The translations under genes were made by a program, and so were the position numbers. 64,000 bases of DNA, from the NCBI GenBank assembly GCA_014155875.1, contig JACEFZ010028117.1:121001-185000 (forward strand), given 5' to 3'. Each line of letters starts with the position of its first letter. Position 1 is the first letter of the stretch. The notes beneath the pieces are model-generated. The model searched no databases, had not been told where the DNA came from, and saw nothing but the letters and a program-made list of their open reading frames with translations. This document shows positions 20,138 through 29,765 of the stretch, piece after piece. The stretch is from Cepaea nemoralis (lineage: Eukaryota > Mollusca > Gastropoda > Stylommatophora > Helicidae).

Positions 20138-20551
20138 TTTGCTAACGGTTATTTCGGAGGTTGCAGAGCCTGGTGACGAAGTGAAGGCGCCGGCGAATCG
20201 TTACCTTCCACGAGCAGACGCCACAGGAAGTTTCTAAACACGCCTAGTTGGCATAGGTTGATGCAAATGTTACACCGTGTAAGCCACGGAATAATATGTC
20301 ATACTGTGTTATCTTTTCATTCATTGTTTAGAGCTCAGGATTATAATTATATACTGTTAATATTATATTGCAATTTGAAAAAAAAATGAATAATTAGTGG
20401 TTGTGTTTAATTAATGCCTATTTGTTTTTTTTTAAATATTAATTTTTTACTCTTCGTTTCATGAGGATTATAGAATGTACAATTAATTTTACTTCCCAAC
20501 AACAATCTTGCTTTGGCACGACGACCTCCACGTTAATGTTTTTAACACAAG
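20138..20551 (-). promoter_or_regulatory. RPN1: RPN1 5' UTR and proximal promoter region
   Basis: This stretch lies between the RPN1 ATG and the solo LTR. The first ~130 bp upstream are GC-richer and hold an ETS-like CAGGAAGT (20224-20231), a common element in housekeeping promoters. There is no obvious TATA box. Beyond 20330 it becomes AT-rich. The transcription start cannot be placed. Confidence 0.45.
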
Positions 20552-21180
20552 TGTCAAAATCTCCAATAAGTGTTTAGAGAGTTAAGAATATAAGTAATAG
20601 AGTTAAGACAAAGTCTAGTAGGGAGACACCAGACAGGAGAGACACCAGCGCTATAAATAGCTTCACAAGGGGACACACTTGTGTCAACCAAGGGAGCGTT
20701 GAGTACAGTTGAGCGAGGGCTTCCCCAAGACATTGGGAAGCTTGCCTCTACGAGTAACCGTGGAGTACCCGGTTACTCAAGTTAACGGGCCAGCGTGCTG
20801 GGACACTATGCACGCAAGACTCGCTAATGCACGGAGGATACAGCGTCCGTGTTTGAACACGGAATGTGTAGCGTGAGGACAGACGGGACTGAGACGACTA
20901 GAGAGTAGACGTGTTCCTTACGAATGCTATGGGTTTCTAGACAATAGTTAATATTAGGCTTTAGATTCAGTTAGTGATTACTAGTATCATTCTCACCACT
21001 TCATTACATCCATGTAACGTACCATGTTGTTTAATGTCAATGAAGTATGCCGCTCGCAGAGCTTGTGAATTACCAGCTCTAAATAAATTGCATTCCTTTT
21101 GCAAATGACACGAGTTATTATTTCGTGCGGTGCAAAAGTAGGGGAGTCCTGAAAGACCTGTCGCAAGCAAGTTGCTGACA
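20552..21180 (+). mobile_element. Solo LTR of a retrotransposon (629 bp)
   Basis: The ends are TGTCA and TGACA, a perfect 5-bp terminal inverted repeat with the canonical TG...CA. The 5-bp target duplication ACAAG lies at 20547-20551 and 21181-21185. Inside are a TATA box (CTATAAATAG, 20651-20660) and an AATAAA signal (21082-21087) in the order expected for U3-R-U5. No internal retroelement sequence is attached, so this is a solo LTR left by recombination. 5-bp duplications fit Ty3/Gypsy or BEL/Pao; the clade is undetermined. Confidence 0.92.
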
Positions 21181-21185
21181 ACAAG

Positions 21186-21671
<486 letters not shown>

Positions 21672-21849
21672 CTCACTCGCTCCCTGTCACTCGCACACAC
21701 ATACATAAGCCTACAAATTCAACATTGCGTTAGTTAATCATTTAGTTAGTCGACAGATTATATAATCACTGCACATCGAACTATTCAGTCCACATGTGCC
21801 CGGTTCCCTATCATCTTATCTTCCTCATCGTGTAGAAGTTGGCGACATC

Positions 21850-22130
21850 AGTACAGTTGAGTTAAAAACCGACATCACAACACTCGGGACATTCCCACAC
21901 GTGCTCCGTCTTTATCTTCAACAGCCAGCGAAGAGTACTGATACTATTGGTACCAGCAGCGTCTGATTATGTGTCTGTCAGGCCTTTCCTCGGAGTCCTG
22001 AGTGACACCAGATCCTCTGGCACTTCTTGCAGCACCCTTCTCTCCATTATGATTGATCTGTTCTTCTGCACTATTCTCTCCAGACCGTGATTATCTGTCT
22101 GTACTTCTGCACTATACACACGATCCCATT
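21850..22130 (-). repeat. Interspersed repeat R4
   Basis: An antisense copy with AACCGACATCACAACACTCG, GTGCTCCGTCTTTATCTTC, CAGCCAGCGAAGAGTACTGA and ACCAGATCCTCTGG. The region around 22040-22110 duplicates part of it. Confidence 0.72.
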
Positions 22131-22490
22131 AAACCACTACAGCGTTGGTTTACTAATCTTCTTTGCTCAATACAGATCACATGTGTCTGCCTTCGTTCCT
22201 TTTGGTTTGATGATCTTGCAGTCTGGTCAAGTTTACAGATTCACAGTCACATCTTGTTTCCTTTTATAGCACTACCTCTCAGCGGGCATTCAGTATATCA
22301 GTCCGGGCCATTGCTTGTCCACCTCCCACAAAAGTCCCACCCGCAAGCTTATCAGCTTGTTCAGTGCCTGCTACACGTGGTCTGACACAAAAATTAAGCT
22401 GATAGTTGTCCATCTTGACCACCTCAGAGACTCCGCCCACTGCCTTCAATCTAGCTTACCTCTATCTTTCTGAACATATTATTTATTGAG
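22130..22490. other. No recognisable feature
   Basis: Unique-looking sequence without a recognisable protein, RNA or bounded repeat. Confidence 0.4.
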
Positions 22491-22494
22491 TCAC

Positions 22495-22585
22495 TTCTAA
22501 TCTGATCCACGACTCTGGTGACTGAGTGAGATGGCGAAACATTACCACCCACACTTATCTGCATGACACATGATGAATGAATGAG
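22495..22585 (+). pseudogene. LINE 3' end fragment with (TGAA)n tail
   Basis: It shows the end segment GACTGAGTGAGATGGCGAAA and CACTTATCTGCATGACACAT, followed by GATGAATGAATGA. The same end occurs at 42650-42715 and 45530-45590. Confidence 0.6.
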
Positions 22586-22974
22586 GAATCTTGCCGGGTG
22601 AAAGTCCGCGTCTTCACCCAACCTATTGCTTTAGTTACTGCCATGACCACAATGGCCAGACTGCTTGTGAAAGTGAAGGGGCCAATCTTCCCAGAGCTCC
22701 TCACGTGTCAAACAACAGACCCATCTGTGTAAATGGCTACATCTTACTCAGATGAATTCTGAGATATCATTGATCAAGGCCTGAACTTTTACCTGCACAA
22801 TTATTCAGGTTTTGTTATCAGTTAACAACACTCCCTGTTCGGTCTGTTGTATTCTAAAAGGGATATATCGCGTTCTGATGGCACGTGTGTCCATTCTCCC
22901 AAGGTTTAATGTCCTCAAATGAATAAACAAACTTGTTTAATAATGTCTTCAGCCTCATCCATACATATATCATC

Positions 22975-23715
22975 ATCATCGTGTGCAGTGCCGATAAGCG
23001 TGGGCGGTCATGTTTCGCCATCTCACATGATCACCAGAGTCGTGGATCAGCTCTGTGTTCTTGTTCCACCATGCCATGTGACCAAGCCATCCAGGTATTT
23101 ACTTCTCTGCCTTCCCTTTGTTCGTTTCCCCTCAAACTCGCCAGTTATCACCAAGTTCTCTAGTTTATTTATTCTCATAACGTAACCAAAACAAATTTTG
23201 AATGTCTGCGTCTAATTTCTCTTATAAGTTTACGGTTTTCACCTGCCTTTTGTAGAACTTGCTGGTTTGTTTTTCTGTCTGCCCTTGGTATTCTTTGCCT
23301 TTTCCTCAGAAACAACAATTCTACTGCCATTAGATGTTTTTCAGCTTGTCTGCTCATTGTCAACGTTTCACATCCATACAAAGGTGCAGGTTCTACGTAG
23401 CACTACAACGCTCTTTTTCTCATAGCAATTGACATAATTTTATTGGTCAGTATATTTTCCATCTAGAAAAAGGCTATCCTCGCCATGGCGATTCTTGTTC
23501 TAATCTCTACAAGGCACCTCCCATCAGATGTTATGACTTATGAATGTTCCGGTATAGTTGTATCAATCCACTTGTTTAAGAATATTCTCATTTACCCGTG
23601 TGTTACATTGTGGTATTTCTTTCTTTCTAGTGGCGACCATAATCTGTGTCTTCTTACAATTTAATTCTAACCCTAATTTTTCACTGTGTACAGTAATGGT
23701 ATCTACTAAATGTAT
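22975..23715 (-). pseudogene. Non-LTR RT fragment (finger/thumb to C-terminus)
   Basis: On the minus strand the order is EKLGLELNCKKTQIMVAT (RT motif after the palm), decayed thumb, MYGCETLTMSRQAEKHLMAV, QRIPRADRKTNQQVLQKAGE, and a final GLATWH-like end with HDSGDHVRWRNMTAHAY. Many frameshifts show it is dead. It belongs to the same family as 42385 and 55676. Confidence 0.8.
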
Positions 23716-23929
23716 ATCCTAACAATAATCCATAAGGATTTGACAGAATAATGATGAAAAATCAGAAAGACAGTGTAAGAAATTAACATGCAGTTCTGAG
23801 TAAAGATGACATAAACAATCATCATCATGAACCCTGCCAATTAACGTAAGTGTTATGCATCATCACAGATCTCATTCACTGATGTTCTGCGTCAATTCTA
23901 TTGATGGAATGATTGTACGCCATTGCGCC

Positions 23930-24190
23930 AGATCAGTCAGCATCATTTCTCAAGGTCTGCCATTGCCTCTGATCTTTCTAGTCATTACGATGTTTTCAAA
24001 TGCCGCTTTTCTCATTATATGACTATAGATCAATGTATTGCATATCCTCTTCTTATTCTTTGTTAATAATATTATACGTTCGCTAGCCTTTTCTAGACAT
24101 TCGTGTTTAGGTACTCTGGCAGTCCAAGACATTCGCAACATATCTCCCAGGAACCGTATTTCCGTTGTCTACAGGTTCTGCCCTAATTTG
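23930..24190 (-). pseudogene. Non-LTR RT C-terminal fragment
   Basis: It reads FLGDMLRMSWTARVPKHECL, ICNTLIYSHIMRKAAFENIV and MTRKIRGNGRP. It is equivalent to 461-790, with the MLRISWTARVTN hallmark of this LINE group. Confidence 0.75.
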
Positions 24191-24410
24191 CTCATGTTCC
24201 ACGATTCACCGCCTCAGAGAAAAACAGATTCTATGAGGCGGCTTAAAATTAAAACTTTAAATGAAAACCAGACCGTTGCTCCTCTTTGGTGAGACAGCCG
24301 CCAGTTTCTGAAGAACTGTATTTTGCATGTAATAAGTTCCTGTCTGACATGTTCCTCTCTACTTTTTGACATGTTCCTGCCTTCAAACACACATACTTAA
24401 TATACACATG

Positions 24411-24640
24411 GGAGTCTCCGTGGCGAAGTTGTCAAGCCAGTCTAACTCGGGCCTCGAAGGTTATGGGTTCGATATCGGGCTGCGTCCTTCAGTTCACGAG
24501 TGCATTTTATTCCGGAGACTCCTGGGGGTTGTCGCTGGAGCTACGGAGTTCGTGCTTCGCGCTGCGGAAAGAGACTGGGTCATTTGTGATAAAAACCCGG
24601 TGCAATGAAGTCGACTTTTAAGTGACTTTTTTTAAGCGAC
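24411..24640 (+). mobile_element. tRNA-derived SINE, family C
   Basis: It starts GGAGTCTCCGTGGCGAAG, has GGGTTCGATATCGGGC at the B-box place, and ends TTTTTTTAAGCGAC. The 10-bp direct repeat ACATACTTAA lies at 24391-24400 and 24641-24650, with ten extra bases before the 5' copy's element start. Confidence 0.9.
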
Positions 24641-24905
24641 ACATACTTAACAGATTCTATGCGTAACAAAAAGTAGGTTTGAACCAAACAAAAATGAATA
24701 ACGAAAAATGGGAAGTAGGTTGTGTCACAGTTATGACTTAAAAGTTGTCAATATGGTAGCAGACACAATGACAACATTTCAGCGATATATATTATAAGCC
24801 CATGGCAAAAACGGGAAGTCACTTAAGACGATTAATAATTCACTCATTGGCACCTTGCCGTCTTGACAGACGATAGTTTGTACTTTAAAAAAGGCATAAT
24901 AACTT

Positions 24906-25510
24906 TTACCTATGGTGGTAGCGCATGTGTCTGATAAGGCCAATTCGCGCTGTAAATGTCCGTTCACAGTGGGTGCATGTGAACACGTGGTCATTTCCAC
25001 CATCATGCACCATCTTACGCCTCACACGCTCGGTGTGTGACTTATCTGCAATAATTTTCTCCTTTGTCTTTATTCCATTTCTGATCTTTGCCCTCCATGC
25101 AACACGTTCAGCGGCGACTTGCTCCCAATGTGCATTATCAATGCCTGTATCAATCATGTCTCGCTTACACACATCTTTGTATCGTAGTAGAGGCCGAGCC
25201 TGAGATCTCTTACCCATCTGTAATTCACCAAAGAAGATGTCCTTTGGTATTCTACCATCATCCATCCTCTTAAGATGTCCTATCCATCTAAGTCTACGAA
25301 GACTGAGCATGAATTAAACCGTCACACAACCTGATCTTTCCAATATTTCAGTATTTGTGATTTTGTCTTGCCACTTAATACCAAGAATTCTTCGCAGACA
25401 CCGCATATGAAAACTGTTTAAACGTTTCTCTTGGTGTGAGTAAGTTGTCTAGGTTTCACTGCCATAAAGAAGAGTACTAAGGACACAGGCTTGGTAGACA
25501 AGGAAAATCA
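24906..25510 (-). pseudogene. Non-LTR RT C-terminus with C2H2 finger
   Basis: From the high end it reads YQACVLSTLLYGSET, QEKRLNSFHMRCLRRILGIK and then, in an intact 134-codon stretch, LRRLRWIGHLKRMDDGRIPK, LLRYKDVCKRDMIDTGI, and a finger FTCTHCERTFTARIGLIRHM with the second His nearby. An in-frame stop just before MLSLRRLRW separates the parts. It is the same family as 17-415. Confidence 0.85.
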
Positions 25511-25803
25511 TTCCATGCCCCTTAATCATTTCATGCCACTTAATAATTTAACATGTACAGGTCAAGCAAGTATGGCAGGGTTCAGTATGTGTAGATGGAA
25601 CTATATATTAATGCAAGTCATCATCATAGATCTTGCCCGTTGCACAATGTCGCTCTCATCATGAACAACCGAAACAGGCTTCCCTATCGCTTGCCAGTTC
25701 CTCTGCCTCATGACCAATTTGTCTGCAATGTCCTGTGTCCACCTCCATGCTGGCAGACCCTGCCTCTTCTTCATAATGTTTTAAAAACCACTACGTTTAA
25801 TAT

Positions 25804-25907
25804 TCTTCTTCTTCTTCTTCTTCTTCTTCTTCTTCTTCTTCTTCTTCTTCTTCTTCTTCTTCTTCTTCTTCTTCTTCTTCTTCTTCTTCTTCTTCTTCTT
25901 CTTCTTC
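25804..25907. repeat. (TTC)n tail of LINE, about 34 units
   Basis: An uninterrupted TTC run (GAA on the LINE sense strand) directly after the LINE stop codon and bounded by its target duplication. It is therefore the element's 3' tail. Confidence 0.96.
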
Positions 25908-27470
25908 AGCTTTCCGAGCCATTGAGGTTCTTTGCTGCAAATACAATCCGTCTCCATTCGTCTCTCTGGTGGACCTTCTCTTGCCAGTCGTTGATTCCAA
26001 GTGCTTGTAGGTCTGTACATGTATTATCTCTCCACCGTCTTCTTGGTCTACCTCGGGGTCTACGGTCATTTATTTCCTGAGTGTAAGCGAGTTTTGTTTC
26101 CCTATTATCTTCCATTCTTTCTATATGCCCCAGCCATTGTAGTCTATTAGCCTTCATGATACCATTGATTAGCGGGGACTTAAACAGATCATAAATGTCT
26201 TTGTTACTTCTTCTTTTCCACTCTCCACTTTGTGTATCCCTAATGGGTCCAAAGATGCGTCTTAAAATTTTGTTCTCAAAGGTTTGTAACAAGGCTTCGT
26301 CTCCTTTCGTTGTACTCCAGGTTTCAGAGCCATACAGCACAACTGGTCTGATCAGTGTTTTGTATATTGTGATTTTGGTGTTACGAGATAGCGCCTTTGA
26401 TTTTAGTAGATGTTGTAGTGCATAGTATATCTTATTTCCAGAGTTGATTCTAGTTTGTATTTCTTCCCTTATGATGTTGGAGCAGTTGAAGATTGTACCC
26501 AGGTATTTGTATGTTTCCGTTCTTTTAATGGTCATATTATCTATTTGTATGTGGCCAGAGTTTTTAGCCATTCCGTCTCTTGAAATTACCATATATTCTG
26601 TCTTATCTTGGTTGATAACCAGCCCCATCTGTTGGGCTTTTTCCTTTAAGTGAGTCAATATTTCCAATGTCTTTTGTTCACTTTGCCCTATAATATCTAT
26701 ATCATCTGCATAACCAAGCAGCTTGGATGTTCCTCCAATATCACATTCCTCCTTTATCTTCCTTACAACTTTCTCTAGAGCCAGATTGAAGAGTGATAGT
26801 GCATCACCCTGTTTCAAGCCAGATGTTATTTGGAAGGGGTCTGATTTCCTGCCTTTATATGTTACTATATTATAAGTATCTTCCATGCATAGTCTGGTCA
26901 TGTTGATTAACTTCCTTGGTATTCCAAATTCCTGCATAGCATTCCATAGACTATTCCTATGGACACTATCATAAGCCTTTTTAAAATCCACAAAAATGTT
27001 ATGGAGAAATCTTTTATATTCCCAGTGGTTCTCGGCTATTTGTCGTAAGATAAATATCTGATCTATTGTTGATCTGTTTTGTCTAAAACCCGCCTGGTAG
27101 TCACCTAATATGTCTTCTGAATATGGTTTTAGTCTATTTAGTAATACTGCGGATAGTATCTTATAGCTTGTGGACAGTAGTGATATTCCTCTATAATTTC
27201 CACATTGGAACTTGTCTCCTTTCTTAAAGATAGGTATCAATAATGACTCTTTCCAGTCATGGGGTAATTCTTCTGTCCTCCAGATTTTTATTATTAGTTC
27301 GTATAGCTTTAGATGTAATGCATAGCCACCTGCCTTTATAAATTCAGCAGCAATTCCATCAGTCCCAGTTGCCTTATTGTTTTTAAGTCGTGTGATTACA
27401 TATAGGATTTCTTCAAATGTAGGTTCTTCAATTTGTGGTTCGCATGTTAGAACCTCTTCCTGTGGGAAAA
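25906..27470 (-). pseudogene. LINE reverse transcriptase domain and C-terminus
   Basis: The open part runs from FEEILYVITRLKNNKATGTD (RT motif 1) through MIPIFKKGDKFQCGNYRGIS (motif 2), GDYQAGFRQNRSTIDQI, VDFKKAYDSVHR (motif A), SGLKQGDALSLFNLAL (motif B), LLGYADDIDIIG (motif C, catalytic YADD), GLVINQDKTEYM (D), TYKYLGTIF (E), LYGSETW (thumb), RLQWLGHIERMEDNR and GRPRRRWRD. Motif B has lost two residues relative to the usual GDALSPLLFNL, which may already impair it. It copies the element RNA into DNA at a nicked target in active relatives. Confidence 0.93.
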
Positions 27471-27499
27471 TGTTACTTGGAGCTTCACAATTTAGTAAT

Positions 27500-27998
27500 T
27501 CAATAAAATATTATTTCCATGTGTTGCACAAATTCCTCATTGGTATTTATCATATTCCCATTTTTGTCTTTTAAACCATATGTGTTTTGTTGGTGCCCTC
27601 GTTTCATTGACTTCAGTTCTTTAAAAAAATTTCTGGATTCATTTTTCTGGTGATTAGTTTCCATATCTTTGATTATATTACTCATATATTCTCGCTTCTG
27701 CTGTCTGACTATTTTTGTAGCCTCTTTACATTCATTTCTATAATGCTCTTCCTTTTGGATGTTATTGATGTCATTTAACCATACATGTCTGGCATTCTTC
27801 TTCCTAATGACTGCTTCTTCACATTTTTGATTGAACCATCTGTTCTTTCTATGCGTGGTTAACACACCGAGACATTCTTCTGCGGTAGATTGAATTGTAT
27901 TCTTGATGTTCAACCAAGTTTGGTCAACGCTTTCCTCCAAAGGGTTTTGCAAAGTTTCAAGTTTACATTTTATTTCATCTGTAAATTTTTCTTTGACA
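27500..27998 (-). pseudogene. LINE linker region upstream of RT
   Basis: An open stretch with NRWFNQKCEEAVIRKKNARH, QQKREYMSNIIKDMETNHQK and FFKELKSMKRGHQQNTYGLK, the region between endonuclease and RT in this LINE type. It ends at HMEIIFY with a frameshift near 27510, after which FIELLNCEAPSNIFPQEE continues in the RT frame. Confidence 0.88.
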
Positions 27999-28149
27999 AC
28001 TACGTTTAATATGGCCAAAATATTTCAGTTTATGAGACACAATGCTATTAGTATTTATGATCCAGTGTTTCTTAGATGTTGAGATATTGTAGAATATCAG
28101 TAACTTTCTTGCTTTTGGTTCATTCAGTAGCTCTACTTTTCTTCTTTAG

Positions 28150-28432
28150 TAACTATGCATGACAAGACAGACGTGGTTGCGGCCTTGTGGGAGCACGTGC
28201 ACTCCTCAGAGGAGCAAATGGATCACCATGATCTGGCAAGAATGAGGCAGCGAGGAGTGACGAGGGGATCTGGCCGACGCTCGACACTCAGAGGAAAGGC
28301 GAGACGGACATATAATCAGATTGCTACTGGTACTATTGGTGTTGGAACTCTTCGCTGGCTGCTGAGGATGGGGACAGAGCGCCTATGCGAATGCCCGAAT
28401 GCTGTGATCAATCAATCAATCAATCAATCAAT
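28150..28432 (+). repeat. Interspersed repeat R4 with (ATCA)n tail
   Basis: It keeps one open frame (HDKTDVVAALWEHVHSSEEQ, MDHHDLARM, GKARRTYNQIATGTIG, TLRWLLRMGTERLCECPN). It ends in an (ATCA)6 run at 28408-28432. This is the best copy of R4. Confidence 0.78.
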
Positions 28433-28525
28433 CTTTAGTAATTACGAAATGGGACATGACTCACAAACATATATTGCCACGGGAAAGAAGCATGTTCTCA
28501 AAGTATCCCGCAATATACTAATTAT

Positions 28526-29163
28526 TTTGAATAACGAAGACACAAACAATAGATTGCACGATTTATTGCCTGGCATATTTCGCTGCATCTCGTCAGGTAC
28601 ATACTGCAGAAATCACACAACGTACGTGAAATTAACTAGATAAATCCTTCAAGTTGAAATATACACAAATTCGCACAGTAATGTCGATTGTCTACCACGG
28701 TAATTTTAAGCTGACTAACATGTCTTTCTGTTTGCACAATTCTGGCTTGCGTTGATAGATCATAATTGCTTCTGCAAATTTTAACAAGCGAGTATTCTGT
28801 GTTCTAAACAACACGCGAAATGCAGTGTCTCTGAACACAACATGGCCACTGGCACTGAGAGACACTGCATTTCGCGTGTTGTTTAGAACACAGAATACTC
28901 GCTTGTTAAAATTTGCAGAAGCAATTATGATCTATCAACGCAAGCCAGAATTGTGTAAACAGAAAGACATGTTAGTCAGCTTAAAATTACCGTGGTAGAC
29001 AATCGACATTACTGTGCGAACATGTGTATATTTCAGTTTGAAGGATTTATCTAATTAATTCACGTAAGTTGTGTGATTTCTGCAGTATGTATCTGACGAG
29101 ATGCAGCGAAATATGCCAGGCAATAAATCGTACAATCTATTGTTTGTGTCTTCGTTATTCAAA
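28526..29163. repeat. Long inverted repeat, 307-bp arms with 25-nt loop (foldback element)
   Basis: The arms are 28526-28832 and 28858-29163, close to identical after reverse complement. They start TTTGAATAACGAAGACACAA and end CGCGAAATGCAGTGTCTCT at the loop. The 11-mer TACTAATTATT occurs at 28516-28526 and 29191-29201 and may be the target duplication. Partial relatives lie at 41571-41850, 50870-52010 and 29525-29590. Confidence 0.92.
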
Positions 29164-29239
29164 TTCACTACGGGAAAACATTGTTTTGAATACTAATTAT
29201 TAACAGAAAAAGCAGACACTGTGGCACATGGGTTATGAA

Positions 29240-29530
29240 CGCAATACGTAATCCAGCATGCTTCGTTCCAAAAACAGCTGCGGGCAATTTGGATGCAGAT
29301 CGCCTTGCGCTGGTTTTCATACAATGACAGCCGGGAAGGTTAACCCGGTCAACAAATGCCAGCAGAAGTCGGATGTGTCGGCCTAACGGCGCAAGAACGC
29401 AGCTCTGCCGAAAACAGGCACAACGCAATCACGTCAGGGAAAAAAACAAACTCCGGATGAACGCAGAAGAAGAAGATACAATAGCATGAGTGTCGGTCGT
29501 TCAGAAAGAAATGGCAAACTACTGAACTTA
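29240..29530 (+). mobile_element. SINE family B, split by SINE-A
   Basis: The left part has the head GTTATGAACGCAATACGTAA and TGCGCTGGTTTTCATACAAT. The right part resumes at ATAGCATGAGTGTCGGTCGT, then CAGAAAGAAATGGCAAACTA. The interruption is a SINE-A copy. Confidence 0.82.
29331..29475 (+). mobile_element. SINE-A copy 5, nested in SINE-B
   Basis: Running from CCGGGAAGGTTAACCCGG to ATGAACGCAGAAGAAGAAG. Flanks ATACAATGACA (29319-29329) and ATACAATAGCA (29476-29486) are the target duplication, drawn from SINE-B sequence. Confidence 0.92.
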
Positions 29531-29615
29531 TTGCAGTATGTACTTGACGAGATACTGGGAAATATGTCAGGCCAGAAATCTTGCAATATATTGTGTATGG
29601 AGTCTTAGTCTAAGC

Positions 29616-29765
29616 TATACTTTTGCTCTATACAGTTTTGAATGCAGTGCCGTCTCACTAGGCCTGTATTCCATTCTCAGCTGGCTGTACTGGAGGAAAT
29701 CCTGGAGAACATGCTGTGCAGTTTGATCACACTGACCGCATGGGCACAGTGGTGAGTTGCACAGA
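29616..29765 (-). pseudogene. RNase H LINE (type N3) C-terminal end, fused to the 42-bp array
   Basis: The minus strand leaves the array in frame and continues HMYRLALCNSPLCPCGQCDQ, then TAQHVLQDF, LQYSQLRMEYRPSE and a stop. The C-x-C...H-x4-hydrophobic knuckle region and the order HNxLNxHMYR-knuckle equal those of the N1 and N2 LINEs (59500, 13900). This is the non-amplified rest of the LINE that gave rise to the array. Confidence 0.85.

Larger units (their letters stand above)
25804..27998 (-). mobile_element. 5'-truncated non-LTR retrotransposon with 14-bp target duplication
   Basis: The element is bounded by ACTACGTTTAATAT at 25790-25803 and 27999-28012. It has lost its endonuclease domain and keeps the linker, the reverse transcriptase and the C-terminus, then a (GAA)n tail. 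The reading frame breaks near 27510; otherwise it is long and open, so the insertion is fairly young. It resembles the widespread invertebrate endonuclease-RT LINEs with LLGYADDIDI; the clade name is not certain. Confidence 0.95.

Noticed and set aside
25595..26080. Open frames across the (TTC)n tract at 25.8 kb as poly-Leu or poly-Glu proteins
   Set aside because: They are translation of the LINE's 3' tail.
29084..29120. Hammerhead-ribozyme-like core CTGACGAG...CGAAA in the foldback family (also 41790 and 51945)
   Set aside because: The segment after GAAA finds no proper stem III partner before a cleavage site upstream, stem II is too short, and one copy has CAAAA in place of CGAAA.
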